From Caulobacterales bacterium (GTDB lineage Bacteria > Pseudomonadota > Alphaproteobacteria > Caulobacterales > Caulobacteraceae), in NCBI GenBank assembly GCA_017302105.1, contig JAFLCS010000003.1:353998-417997 (forward strand): DNA of 64,000 bases. Reading direction: 5' to 3'. The translations under genes were made by a program, and so were the position numbers. How positions within the stretch are numbered: the first letter of the stretch is position 1; each line of letters starts with the position of its first letter. Under the pieces are notes generated by a model that did not search any database, was not told the origin of the DNA, and was given only the letters and a program-made list of their open reading frames with translations. Positions 55,189 to 63,435 of this stretch are shown here, one piece after another.

Positions 55189-55413
55189 ATGGAAGCAGAA
55201 GCCGCCAAGCTCATCGGCGCCGGCATCGCAATGTCGGGCATGATCGGTGCCGGCATCGGCGTCGGCAACATCTTCGGCAACTTCGTCGCGGGGGCCCTGC
55301 GCAACCCGTCGGCGGCTGCCAGCCAAGTCGGTAACCTGTTCGTCGGCGCCGCCCTGGCCGAGGCCCTGGGCATCCTGGCCTTCGTCATGGGTATCCTGAT
55401 CTGGATTTCGTAA
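55189..55413 (+). CDS. atpE: ATP synthase F0 subunit c
   Basis: 74 residues, two membrane helices joined by a polar loop containing RNP. The proton-binding carboxylate is Glu58 in ALAEALGIL. The sodium-binding motif is absent, so it is proton-driven. A glycine-rich helix ([15 protein letters not shown]) packs the ring. Confidence 0.97.
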   Translation: MEAEAAKLIGAGIAMSGMIGAGIGVGNIFGNFVAGALRNPSAAASQVGNLFVGAALAEALGILAFVMGILIWIS

Positions 55414-55475
55414 TCCGGCATCCGGCGGTCGGCTCCGTGTCGACCGCCGCCCTGACTTTTCTGACGTAGAGACCG

Positions 55476-56048
55476 ATGGCTGATCCTCACGCCCCCGCCT
55501 CGCCCGACGCCCATGGCGCTCAGGGTGAAACGCACGCCTCAACCGCAGCCGAACACGGCTCGGGTGGCGGCCTGCCGCAGTTCGAGTTCCAGCACTGGTT
55601 CGGCCAGATCGTCTATCTGGTCTTCCTGTTCCTCGTTCTCTATTTCCTGGTCGCCAAGATCTTCGCGCCGCGTATGCGTAAGGTCTTCGATGCCCGTGCC
55701 GAGACCATCGGTGGGGCCATCGATGAGGCCCGCCGGGTCCAGGCCGAGGCCCAGAACCAGGCCGATGCCGCCCATGGCGAACTGGCGGAGGCCCGCGCGG
55801 CCGCCCGTCGAAATGCCGGTGCCGCCAAGGCCCGCGTCGCCGACGACATCGCCAAACGTACCGCCGCGCGTGAAGCCGAACTGGCGGATCGCGTTGCAGA
55901 GGCCGAGGGCCGCATCGGCAAGATGCGCGACGCCGCCATGGCTCAGGTGGGCACCGTCGCGGACGACACCACCAAGGCCATTGTCGAGAAGCTGACCGGC
56001 AAGACGACCAGCGCCGCCGAGCTGACTGCGGCCAAGGGAGCCGCCTGA
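55476..56048 (+). CDS. atpF': ATP synthase F0 subunit b'
   Basis: 190 residues. An acidic/His-containing N-terminus (about 45 residues), a membrane helix (IVYLVFLFLVLYFLVAKIF) and a long Ala/Glu/Arg-rich coiled coil. In alphaproteobacteria the peripheral stalk has b and b' from tandem genes, as here. The TGA overlaps the next ATG by one base (TGATG). Confidence 0.93.
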   Translation: MADPHAPASPDAHGAQGETHASTAAEHGSGGGLPQFEFQHWFGQIVYLVFLFLVLYFLVAKIFAPRMRKVFDARAETIGGAIDEARRVQAEAQNQADAAHGELAEARAAARRNAGAAKARVADDIAKRTAAREAELADRVAEAEGRIGKMRDAAMAQVGTVADDTTKAIVEKLTGKTTSAAELTAAKGAA

Positions 56049-56560
56049 TGGAATTCTTCAACCCGCATCTGTACGACTTGTCGAACCCGGAGCTGTGGGT
56101 CGCGGTCGCCCTGATCCTGTTTTTCCTGGCCGCCTGGCGCGCCGGCGCATTCCGCACGGTCGGAGCCGCCCTGGATGCGAAGGCCGCCAAGATCCAGTCC
56201 GACCTGGACGAGGCCGCTCGTTTGCGGACCGAAGCTCAGGCGATGCTGGAAAAACTACGCGGCGAACGTGTGGAGGCCGAGGCACAGGCCCAGGCCATGC
56301 TGAAGGCCGCCGAAGACGAAGCCGAGCGCCTTCAGGTCGAGGCCGAACTGCGCCTGGCCGAGAGTATTGCACGCCGCGAAGCCCTGGCCGAACGCCGCAT
56401 CGCCCAGGCGGAGGCCCAGGCCACCGCAGAGGTCAAGGCCGCCGCCGCCGAACAGGCCGCCGCCGCCGCCGAACGCGTCCTGGCCGCGCGCCTGGCGTCT
56501 GGCTCAGCGGACCCGCTGATCGATCAGGCCATCGGCCAGATCGGGACGCGCCTGAACTAG
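56048..56560 (+). CDS. atpF: ATP synthase F0 subunit b
   Basis: 170 residues. An N-terminal membrane helix (LWVAVALILFFLAAW) and a coiled coil of about 130 residues rich in Ala, Glu and Arg. Together with b' it forms the peripheral stalk. Last gene of the F0 operon; a terminator follows. F1 genes are not in the window. Confidence 0.95.
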   Translation: MEFFNPHLYDLSNPELWVAVALILFFLAAWRAGAFRTVGAALDAKAAKIQSDLDEAARLRTEAQAMLEKLRGERVEAEAQAQAMLKAAEDEAERLQVEAELRLAESIARREALAERRIAQAEAQATAEVKAAAAEQAAAAAERVLAARLASGSADPLIDQAIGQIGTRLN

Positions 56561-56586
56561 GGCCTGCACGCCAACGTAAGAGATCC

Positions 56587-56615
56587 AGCCCGGAGTTTCC
56601 GCTCCGGGCTTTTTC
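56587..56615 (+). terminator. Intrinsic terminator of the F0 operon
   Basis: AGCCCGGAG (56587-56595) and CTCCGGGCT (56602-56610) form a perfect 9-base stem with a 6-base loop, followed by TTTTC. Confidence 0.88.
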
Positions 56616-56630
56616 CTTTCATCGCGTCTG

Positions 56631-57137
56631 CTACTCAGCGATCGGCATATGGCGCTTGAGATGGCCGGTGTCGCCGTGCTGGCGGACGAAGACCCGGGCC
56701 AGGACCACGCCGAAGACGATGTTGGTGACCAACATCCAGGCCATGGTTCCAAAGCCGGCCTCAAGCCCGAAGAAGCCAAGCCCTGCGATCGGCATGACGG
56801 TCAGGCACATGAGCAGCCAGGCGGCAACGGCGAACAGAATTCCCTTGGCCTCCGGCGTCTCGGCCGGAATCCGAGGGGCCAGGACCGCGAAGGCCGGCCC
56901 GAGAACGAGACTGCCCACAAGCAGATGCAGCAACCAGCCGATCCAGATATGGCCCAGACCCGCGCCGAAGACCTGGCGCGCCATGGTCGCCAACAACGAC
57001 GCAAAGCTGTGGAACAGGCGGTCGGACCCCGGCGTCTGCATAAGATTTTGGATCAGGGTCGCCGCAAGATCTGCTGCGGACACCACAACAGTGGCGACGA
57101 ATCCGGCGATCACGCCCTTCTGTATGCGAGAACTCAT
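56631..57137 (-). CDS. DUF6789-like integral membrane protein
   Basis: 168 residues with about four membrane segments. The motifs GVIAGFVATVVVSAADL, WIGWLLHLLVGSLVLGPAFAVL, GILFAVAAWLLMCLTVMPIAGLGFFGLEAGFG and a final LVTNIVFGVVLARVF fit the DUF6789 pattern as I know it. Function unknown. The ATG at 57137 has GGAGACAG upstream. Convergent with the F0 operon. Confidence 0.65.
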   Translation of the reverse strand: MSSRIQKGVIAGFVATVVVSAADLAATLIQNLMQTPGSDRLFHSFASLLATMARQVFGAGLGHIWIGWLLHLLVGSLVLGPAFAVLAPRIPAETPEAKGILFAVAAWLLMCLTVMPIAGLGFFGLEAGFGTMAWMLVTNIVFGVVLARVFVRQHGDTGHLKRHMPIAE

Positions 57138-57352
57138 GTCTGTCTCCTGCAACGCGCGACCGTCGTTGAGGCACAGATTGGACCCGGCCCCGCCACGCAA
57201 GGAATGCGGCGCGCACCTTCGGTCGTCGCAAGTTAGATTCAGCGGCGGAAAGGCACGCGTCCACTAGTCGACGTGGATGGACCTTAGCTGTTTTGCCGGC
57301 TCAAGGGAAATCGCCGTTGTTCAGATGGTTGCGAGCACCCAACAGCCGTCGA

Positions 57353-57781
57353 TTACACCTGGGGGCGGGCCCGTCTGAAATCTGCCCGAGCCTGCCGCCG
57401 CCAATGGCCCAGAACGCGCTGGCCGCGGCGCAACAGCAGCCGCTCCAGTCGCAGGGCCTGTTGCCAGAACACCGGCGCAAATTCGGGTCGACGGCGCATC
57501 AGGCGACGGAACGGCATGATCCAGTTCGGTCGGGCCTGCTGCATTCGAATAAACCGCCGCTTGGCCCAGTAGGAGTTCCGCAGGACGAGCATCAGACCGA
57601 CCACTGAAATTGGCAGACCGAACGGCCCGGGCAGCGGAGCGATCAGGAACCCGATAGTGATCAGCAGCCCACCGGCGACCATGGCGAGGACGCGCAAGGC
57701 CCGGCCGAGCAAGCCACCACGCGCCCGACCCCGTTTCAGGGTCGGTAGGGCGGCGGTCTCGATCGTCATGGCCAGCGTCAT
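57353..57781 (-). CDS. Small membrane protein of unknown function
   Basis: 142 residues. A basic N-terminus (KRGRARGGLLGRALR), two adjacent hydrophobic stretches (VLAMVAGGLLITIGFLIAPLPGPFG and LPISVVGLMLVLRN) and a very basic C-terminal half with many Arg. Resembles PGPGW-type putative transmembrane proteins only in the PLPGPFG loop. A second ATG four codons later is possible. Role unknown. Confidence 0.55.
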   Translation of the reverse strand: MTLAMTIETAALPTLKRGRARGGLLGRALRVLAMVAGGLLITIGFLIAPLPGPFGLPISVVGLMLVLRNSYWAKRRFIRMQQARPNWIMPFRRLMRRRPEFAPVFWQQALRLERLLLRRGQRVLGHWRRQARADFRRARPQV

Positions 57782-57891
57782 GTTAGGGCCCAGTGGGAAC
57801 GGCGTGGTCCAGGGCCAATGCCCTCAACCGGGTTTGGTGCCGCAATAGGCAGGTGGGTACGATTGCGACCGCGCGAAAGTAGCACAGCACC

Positions 57892-57960
57892 ATTTTACAA
57901 AGGTTTCATGCGGCGGATTCGCGGCGGAACCGCGTTGGAGTGGCGCCGCCCCCGTAAAAT
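57892..57960. repeat. Nested inverted repeat, possible cruciform
   Basis: ATTTTAC (57892-57898) pairs with GTAAAAT (57954-57960); inside, GGCGG (57912-57916) with CCGCC (57946-57950); inside that, CGCGG (57920-57924) with CCGCG (57930-57934). It lies between the DJ-1/PfpI gene stop and the next minus-strand gene. No T-run follows, so it is not a standard terminator. Confidence 0.4.
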
Positions 57961-57979
57961 CTCTACAATCTGGTTGGAT

Positions 57980-58591
57980 TCAGGGCTTCCAGATGGCCCC
58001 CAGCTCAGTGCCGAGGGCTTCGAACTCGCCACGCACCATGTTCCAATAGCCGACCACCTCGGCCTGTCGTTCCGGATCGAGCAAAGCCGCGCAGGCCACC
58101 GCAAAACTGGCCGGGGCGGACCCCGGTGCGGTCACCACCACACCGTCCGAGACGGCGTGGGCGACGTCCCGATAGCCGCCACTCCCCTGGTAGCTGGGGA
58201 CGTTTTCGGACAGGAACGGTTCGGAGTTCGAGGTATGGGGTCGGGTATCCAGCACCCCGGCCCGCGCCAATGCGAGGGTGGCCGCACAGATCGCCGCCGT
58301 ACGACCGGAAGCCTCAACACGGGCTTTCAGACGCGCCGCGAGCGGCTCATCCTGGAATGTCATCCAACCGTCGGATCCGATCAGGATCACCAGATCGGCA
58401 CCCTGGACGTCGGCGGTATCGTAGCCCGTATCCACGTCGATAAGGGTACCGCCCATCGTCTTCACCGACTTTCCGTCGGGACTGGCTGTCCGGATCGTGG
58501 CCCCGAAATAGGCGCTCAGCACCGGCAGTACCGGGCCCATCTCCCAATCGGCGGCACCGGGCTGAAGCAGGACGACGACGGATTGGCTCAT
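57980..58591 (-). CDS. DJ-1/PfpI family protein
   Basis: 203 residues. Class I amidotransferase-like fold: VVVLLQPGAADWEMGPVLPVLSAYFG, DLVILIGSDGW and the nucleophile elbow with Cys in AAICAATLALARAGVL. The family includes deglycases/chaperones and ThiJ-like proteins; a specific activity is not claimed. Its start overlaps the upstream membrane protein stop (ATGA). Confidence 0.85.
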   Translation of the reverse strand: MSQSVVVLLQPGAADWEMGPVLPVLSAYFGATIRTASPDGKSVKTMGGTLIDVDTGYDTADVQGADLVILIGSDGWMTFQDEPLAARLKARVEASGRTAAICAATLALARAGVLDTRPHTSNSEPFLSENVPSYQGSGGYRDVAHAVSDGVVVTAPGSAPASFAVACAALLDPERQAEVVGYWNMVRGEFEALGTELGAIWKP

Positions 58592-59352
58592 ATTGGATCT
58601 TTCGGGGCGAATGACGTGCGCCACAGGCCGGTAGCATAGCCAGCCAGCAGTGGCATCTGAATGAAGCCCAGAACGAACGCCCAGGCGACGTCGATCCAGG
58701 CGGCACCCGACGGAATCAGTAAGGCGCTGACCGCCAGAACGATATAGGGCAGCAACGCGGTGACGAGGCCCGCTGCCGGCCGCAAGCCCGAACCGCGCGT
58801 CCAACCCAGGGCGGCCAGCGAGACCACCCTGCCCTCGACGATCGTCGCCGGCCCGGACACCAGCAGGCGTGCTGACAGGGAAAGGACCAACATGGCCGCA
58901 GCGATTTCGACCACCAACAGAACCAGCGTCTTCCAGCCACCGGATGACACAACCGCTTGAGTGGCCATGGTCAGGTCGTCGCCCGGGGCGAGCCCCGTCG
59001 CGCCGGCGATCCCGAGCAGGACGATGGTCAGCACCATACCCACCAGAACCAGGAAGAGACCGTTCAGCAAGCCCGACGCCATTACACGCAAGGCATCGAG
59101 GCCGATCTCACCAAGACCCGCCCGGCCCTGGGCGGCGCGCAGCAATCCGGTCCAGCCGATCAGAGCCAACCCAGCCTGAGCCGCGATCAGCGGCAGTGCC
59201 ATCTCCAGGCTCAGCGTGCGGGCCGACAAGAAAACGGGAAACAGGAAGGCCAAGGTCATCAGCCCGCAAGCCAGCGGCGCAATGCGCCAAGCCTTGAGGG
59301 TGAAGCATCCTGCCTCAATCAGGCTGTGTCTCAGGCTCAGTCCGGCGGCCAT
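58588..59352 (-). CDS. Integral membrane protein coupled to DJ-1/PfpI
   Basis: 254 residues with about six membrane segments ([99 protein letters not shown]). No family recognised. Overlaps the DJ-1-like gene by four bases, so both are made together. The ATG at 59352 is chosen over an upstream in-frame start because the latter has a polar, glycine-rich extension toward trmFO. Confidence 0.65.
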   Translation of the reverse strand: MAAGLSLRHSLIEAGCFTLKAWRIAPLACGLMTLAFLFPVFLSARTLSLEMALPLIAAQAGLALIGWTGLLRAAQGRAGLGEIGLDALRVMASGLLNGLFLVLVGMVLTIVLLGIAGATGLAPGDDLTMATQAVVSSGGWKTLVLLVVEIAAAMLVLSLSARLLVSGPATIVEGRVVSLAALGWTRGSGLRPAAGLVTALLPYIVLAVSALLIPSGAAWIDVAWAFVLGFIQMPLLAGYATGLWRTSFAPKDPI

Positions 59353-59413
59353 CGGCCCTCCACGATTCGATTTGGGGCTCGACCCCGCACCGAAACCTCC
59401 TAAACAGCCACGC

Positions 59414-60793
59414 ATGACTGTGAAACCCGTTCATGTAATCGGCGGCGGCCTGGCCGGCTCCGAAGCCGCCTGGCAGATCGCCAACGCCGGCGTCCCCGTC
59501 GTCCTGCACGAAATGCGCCGCGCGGGCGTGAAGACCGACGCCCACCACACCGATGGCCTGGCCGAACTGGTCTGTTCCAACTCGTTCCGGTCGGACGACT
59601 GGGAATATAACGCCGTCGGTCTGCTGCACGCCGAGATGCGGCTGCTGAACAGCCTGATCATGTCGTTGGGCGACGCCAACCAGGTGCCGGCCGGCGGCGC
59701 GCTGGCCGTCGACCGCGCCGGCTTCTCGAGCGCCGTGACCGAGCGCCTCCTGGCGCATCCGCTGGTCACGGTCGTTGGTGAAGAGATCGCCGGCCTGCCT
59801 CCCGAGGACTGGGACAATGTGATCGTGGCCACCGGCCCCCTCACCTCTCCCGCCCTGGCCGAGGCGGTCCTCAAGCTGACCGGCGAGGAGTCCCTCAGCT
59901 TCTTCGACGCCATCGCCCCGATCGTTCACGCCGACTCGATCGACTTCGACATCGCCTGGCGCCAGTCGCGCTATGACAAGGCCGGCCCCGGCGGTGACGC
60001 CGCCGCCTACGTCAACTGCCCAATGGACAAGGCCCAGTACGAGGCCTTCATCGACGCCCTGCTGGACGGCCCCAAGGCCGAGTTCAAGGAATGGGAGAAC
60101 GTCCCCTATTTCGACGGCTGCCTGCCCATTGAGGTGATGGCGGAGCGTGGCCGAGAGACGCTGCGCCACGGCCCGATGAAGCCGGTCGGCCTGACCAATC
60201 CGCGCGATCCGCTGGTCAAGGCCCACGCCATCGTCCAGCTGCGCCAGGACAATGCGCTGGGCACCCTGTTCAACATGGTCGGCTTTCAGACCAAGCTGAA
60301 GCACGGGGCCCAGGCCGAGGTGTTCCGCATGATCCCGGGCCTGCAGGACGCCCAGTTCGCCCGCCTGGGCGGGCTGCACCGCAACACCTTCCTCAACAGC
60401 CCCAAGCTGCTGGACCGCCAGCTGCGGATGAAGGCCATGCCGCGCCTGCGCTTCGCCGGTCAGGTCACCGGCGTCGAGGGCTATGTCGAGTCAGCCGCCA
60501 TGGGCCTGCTCACCGGTCGCCTCGCCGCCGCCCAGGCGCTGGGCAAGTCGCTGGAGGCCCCGCCGCCCGAGACCGCCATCGGCGCCCTGGTTGAACACAT
60601 CACCGGAGGCCACCTGGAAGGCTCCAAGTTCCAGCCGATGAACATCAACTACGGCCTGCTGCCGCCTCTGCCCGCGCCCAAGGTCGATGAGGCCGGCAAC
60701 AAGATCCACCCCAAGGAGCGCGGCCGCGCCAAGAAGCGGCTGCAGAGCCTGCGGGCGATGGAGGCGATGAAGATATGGAAGAACGCCGCCTGA
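59414..60793 (+). CDS. trmFO: Methylenetetrahydrofolate-tRNA-(uracil-5-)-methyltransferase TrmFO
   Basis: 459 residues. A folate/FAD-dependent enzyme methylating U54 of tRNA. N-terminal FAD motif [12 protein letters not shown], the catalytic Cys in [11 protein letters not shown], and further motifs [26 protein letters not shown] and [20 protein letters not shown]. Start ATG at 59414 precedes the conserved N-terminus. Overlaps the GNAT gene by 19 bases. Confidence 0.96.
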   Translation: MTVKPVHVIGGGLAGSEAAWQIANAGVPVVLHEMRRAGVKTDAHHTDGLAELVCSNSFRSDDWEYNAVGLLHAEMRLLNSLIMSLGDANQVPAGGALAVDRAGFSSAVTERLLAHPLVTVVGEEIAGLPPEDWDNVIVATGPLTSPALAEAVLKLTGEESLSFFDAIAPIVHADSIDFDIAWRQSRYDKAGPGGDAAAYVNCPMDKAQYEAFIDALLDGPKAEFKEWENVPYFDGCLPIEVMAERGRETLRHGPMKPVGLTNPRDPLVKAHAIVQLRQDNALGTLFNMVGFQTKLKHGAQAEVFRMIPGLQDAQFARLGGLHRNTFLNSPKLLDRQLRMKAMPRLRFAGQVTGVEGYVESAAMGLLTGRLAAAQALGKSLEAPPPETAIGALVEHITGGHLEGSKFQPMNINYGLLPPLPAPKVDEAGNKIHPKERGRAKKRLQSLRAMEAMKIWKNAA

Positions 60794-61251
60794 TCATGGA
60801 TATCCGGCCCGCCGACCTCGACCACCCCTCGGTCAAGTCGCTGCTGGAACTCCATTTCCGGGGTATGCACAAGAGCTCGCCTCCAGGAACCTGTTTCGTG
60901 CTCGACCTGTCGGGTCTGCGCCGCCCCGACGTCACGGTCTGGGCCGTCTGGCGCGATGGCGAGGCCATCGGGGTAGGCGCCTTGCGGACCCTCTCGCCGG
61001 AGCATGGCGAGATCAAATCCATGCGCACGAGCCCCGAGGCCTTGGGCCAGGGGGTTGGTGCCGCCATGCTGGGCCACATCCTCGCCGAGGCGAAGGCGCG
61101 CGGCATGAGCCGCCTCAGTCTGGAAACCGGCAGCGGTGGGCCGTTCGAGGCGGCTCTGGGCCTCTATCGCTCGCGCGGTTTCACGGCCTGTCCGCCGTTC
61201 GGCGACTATCAGGCGAGCGACTTCAACCAGTTTCTCAGCCTCGTGATCTAA
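60775..61251 (+). CDS. GNAT-family N-acetyltransferase
   Basis: 158 residues. Core motif A region [26 protein letters not shown] (acetyl-CoA binding) and [21 protein letters not shown] near the end, the pattern of small putative acetyltransferases such as YsnE/PhnO. Substrate unknown. The ATG at 60775 lies inside trmFO with GGAGG about ten bases upstream; an ATG at 60796 just after the trmFO stop is an alternative. Its stop overlaps the MpaB start (TAATG). Confidence 0.85.
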   Translation: MEERRLIMDIRPADLDHPSVKSLLELHFRGMHKSSPPGTCFVLDLSGLRRPDVTVWAVWRDGEAIGVGALRTLSPEHGEIKSMRTSPEALGQGVGAAMLGHILAEAKARGMSRLSLETGSGGPFEAALGLYRSRGFTACPPFGDYQASDFNQFLSLVI

Positions 61252-62138
61252 TGATGTTGGATCTGGCCGATCCCCTTCGCGCCGCCCTGCGCTCCCAGGT
61301 CACGCGCCTGTTCAATGACGCCGCCAAGGGCGAGCGCCCGGTCACGCGCCGGGCCGACGCCCTGTTCGCGCCGGACTCGGTGGCCTGGCGCGTGCATGGC
61401 GATGTGGTCTCGATGCTGATCGGCGGGGTCGACAGCCTGATGCTGCAGATGCTGCACCCGGCCGTGCTGGCCGGGGTCTGGGACCATTCTGATTTCAGGA
61501 ACGACATGATGGCGCGGCTGCGTTCGACGGCCAAGTTCATCGCCCGCACCACCTATGACCATGCCGATGAGGCCAAGGTCCTGATCGACAGGGTCCGGCG
61601 TATCCACGATCACGTCCACGGGACCTTGCCGGACGGGACGCCCTACAGCGCCAACGACCCGCGCCTGCTCGCCTGGGTCCATGTCACCGAGGCCATCAGC
61701 TTCCTCGACGCCTGGATCGCCTATGGGGAGCCGGGTCTGAGCCGGGCCGAACAGGATCAGTATTTCGCGGAGGTCGCCAAGATCGGCCTGGCCCTGGGGG
61801 CCGGTTCGGTGCCAACCAGCCGGGCCGAGGCCGAGGCGCTGATCAAGGCGATGCGCGGAGAGCTGAGCGTCGATGCGCGAACACGCGACGTGGCCGCGCT
61901 GGTGCTGAACCAGACAGTCGGCCCACCGACAGCGGCGGTCCCCTCACGCATTCTGATGCAGGCGGCCGTGGATCTGTTGCCGGACTGGGCGCGGGCGATG
62001 CATGGGCTGAAAGCCTCTCGCCTGGCGCGGCCGATGGTCCGTGAAGGGGCGCTGGTCATGGCCCGCACCCTGCGCTGGGCCTTTGACGGCTCGCGCAACC
62101 GGCAGGTGCTCCCGCCGGGTCAGTTCATGGACCGCTAG
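61251..62138 (+). CDS. MpaB'/rubber oxygenase-family (DUF2236) protein
   Basis: 295 residues. ER-bound oxygenase MpaB/latex-clearing protein family pattern: APDSVAWRVHGDVVSMLIGGVDSLMLQMLHPAVLAGV with the conserved His, then TTYDHADEA, WVHVTEAISFLDAW, and a C-terminal LRWAFDGS. Members often bind heme and oxidise hydrophobic substrates; the substrate here is unknown. Translationally coupled to the GNAT gene, in an operon with trmFO. Confidence 0.85.
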   Translation: MMLDLADPLRAALRSQVTRLFNDAAKGERPVTRRADALFAPDSVAWRVHGDVVSMLIGGVDSLMLQMLHPAVLAGVWDHSDFRNDMMARLRSTAKFIARTTYDHADEAKVLIDRVRRIHDHVHGTLPDGTPYSANDPRLLAWVHVTEAISFLDAWIAYGEPGLSRAEQDQYFAEVAKIGLALGAGSVPTSRAEAEALIKAMRGELSVDARTRDVAALVLNQTVGPPTAAVPSRILMQAAVDLLPDWARAMHGLKASRLARPMVREGALVMARTLRWAFDGSRNRQVLPPGQFMDR

Positions 62139-62422
62139 GCTGCCAGGGTGGTCGAGCCGGCGTCGAGCCAGCGGCGCGCGGCACGCTGGGCCTCGGCCAC
62201 GTCTTCGCGCTCCATTTCCGAGGCCAGCTCGCGGCGATAGACGCGCGCTTCCTCCGAGCCCTTCATGGCAGCAAGATTGAAGATCATGTGGGCTGAAACC
62301 AGATCCAGCGGCGCACCGTTCTGGCCGGTCGAATACATCAGACCCAGCTTGAACAGGTCGTCACCGGACATTTCCGGCGTCGGCAGGGGCAGGCTTTCGG
62401 CCGCTTCCATCTGCGTTTTCAT
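62135..62422 (-). CDS. Sel1-like repeat protein
   Basis: 95 residues. The middle contains a Sel1-type helix pair: LFKLGLMYSTGQNGAPLDLVSAHMIFNLAAMKGSEEA, then a basic helix. A single repeat unit is unusual, so it may be a small adaptor. ATG at 62422 is preferred over 62428 because AAGGGA lies six bases upstream. Convergent with the MpaB gene (four-base overlap). Confidence 0.7.
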   Translation of the reverse strand: MKTQMEAAESLPLPTPEMSGDDLFKLGLMYSTGQNGAPLDLVSAHMIFNLAAMKGSEEARVYRRELASEMEREDVAEAQRAARRWLDAGSTTLAA

Positions 62423-62592
62423 CGTCATTCCCTTTCGAAGACCGTTCTGGCCCTCTCCTGATGACGTGATGAAAGCCCCTCTCTGCTGAAGGTAGAGTTA
62501 ATCGCAAACGCTGATTCGCGGGTTTTTCGCTAAGGAAAAGTGAAGCCTATTCCGTATGTTAAGATTGCGGAGAGACTCTGGAAGGGTCTCGT

Positions 62593-63315
62593 TTACACCT
62601 CGCGTTGACCGAACAGCAGCTTGCGCGCCCGCTCCGCCTCGGCACCCGAGGCGGCCAGATCGCCGCGCTGAGCCTTGCCCACCGCCATGCCGCGCTGAAC
62701 CGCCTCACGCGCACCGACGCGCTCGAACCAGGCCTGCAGGTTCGGCGTGCGATCCAGGGCCTGACCCTGGTTCCGATGGGGCACGATCCATGGCCAGATG
62801 GCCATGTCGGCGATGGAATAGTCACCGGCGACATAGTTCCGATCCGCCAGGCGGCGCTCCAGCACGCTGTAGAGCCGGCGCACCTCGTCGGTGTAGCGAC
62901 GCACGCCATAGGCCAGCTGGCGCTGATCCTTGATCATAGCCGGGGCATACTGGCGAAAATGGTGAGTCTGGCCGGCCATGGGGCCCAGCCCACCGACCTG
63001 CCAGAAAAGCCATTGATCGATTTCGGCCCGTGCGCGAGGCGTCTGCGGATAGAACTGGCCCGACACACGACCCAGATGCTGGAGGATCGCGCCAGACTCG
63101 AAGATTGCCAACGGCTCACCTTCGGCTCCGTCAGGATCGACGATAGCCGGCATTCGGCCATTTGGGCTTACGGTCTGAAAAGCCGGATCGAACTGCTCAC
63201 CCTTACCGATGTTCACCGGCTTGAGCGCGTACGACAGACCCATCTCCTCGAGCGCAATGCTGATTTTCCAACCATTCGGGGTTGGCCAATAGTAGAGTTC
63301 GATCGGGCGGCGCAT
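62593..63315 (-). CDS. Glutathione S-transferase, YfcG/Nu-class-like
   Basis: 240 residues. Thioredoxin-fold N-domain (ELYYWPTPNGWKISIALEEMGL, PNGRMPAIVDPDG, IFESGAILQHL) with the TPN motif of Nu-class enzymes, and an all-helical C-domain (WLFWQVGGLGPMAGQTHHFRQYAP, YSIADMAIWPW). Nu-class enzymes act as disulfide-bond reductases. Length normal. Confidence 0.9.
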   Translation of the reverse strand: MRRPIELYYWPTPNGWKISIALEEMGLSYALKPVNIGKGEQFDPAFQTVSPNGRMPAIVDPDGAEGEPLAIFESGAILQHLGRVSGQFYPQTPRARAEIDQWLFWQVGGLGPMAGQTHHFRQYAPAMIKDQRQLAYGVRRYTDEVRRLYSVLERRLADRNYVAGDYSIADMAIWPWIVPHRNQGQALDRTPNLQAWFERVGAREAVQRGMAVGKAQRGDLAASGAEAERARKLLFGQREV

Positions 63316-63435
63316 CAGGCGTAGCTCTTTCTGGTGTCTCGTCAGGGGTCGTCAGACCGAGTTCAGACGGGGTTCATCGACCGGCAACCATGTTGTCGAC
63401 CAAGGGCTGTCTAAGACCTTTCGGGAAGAACAACC

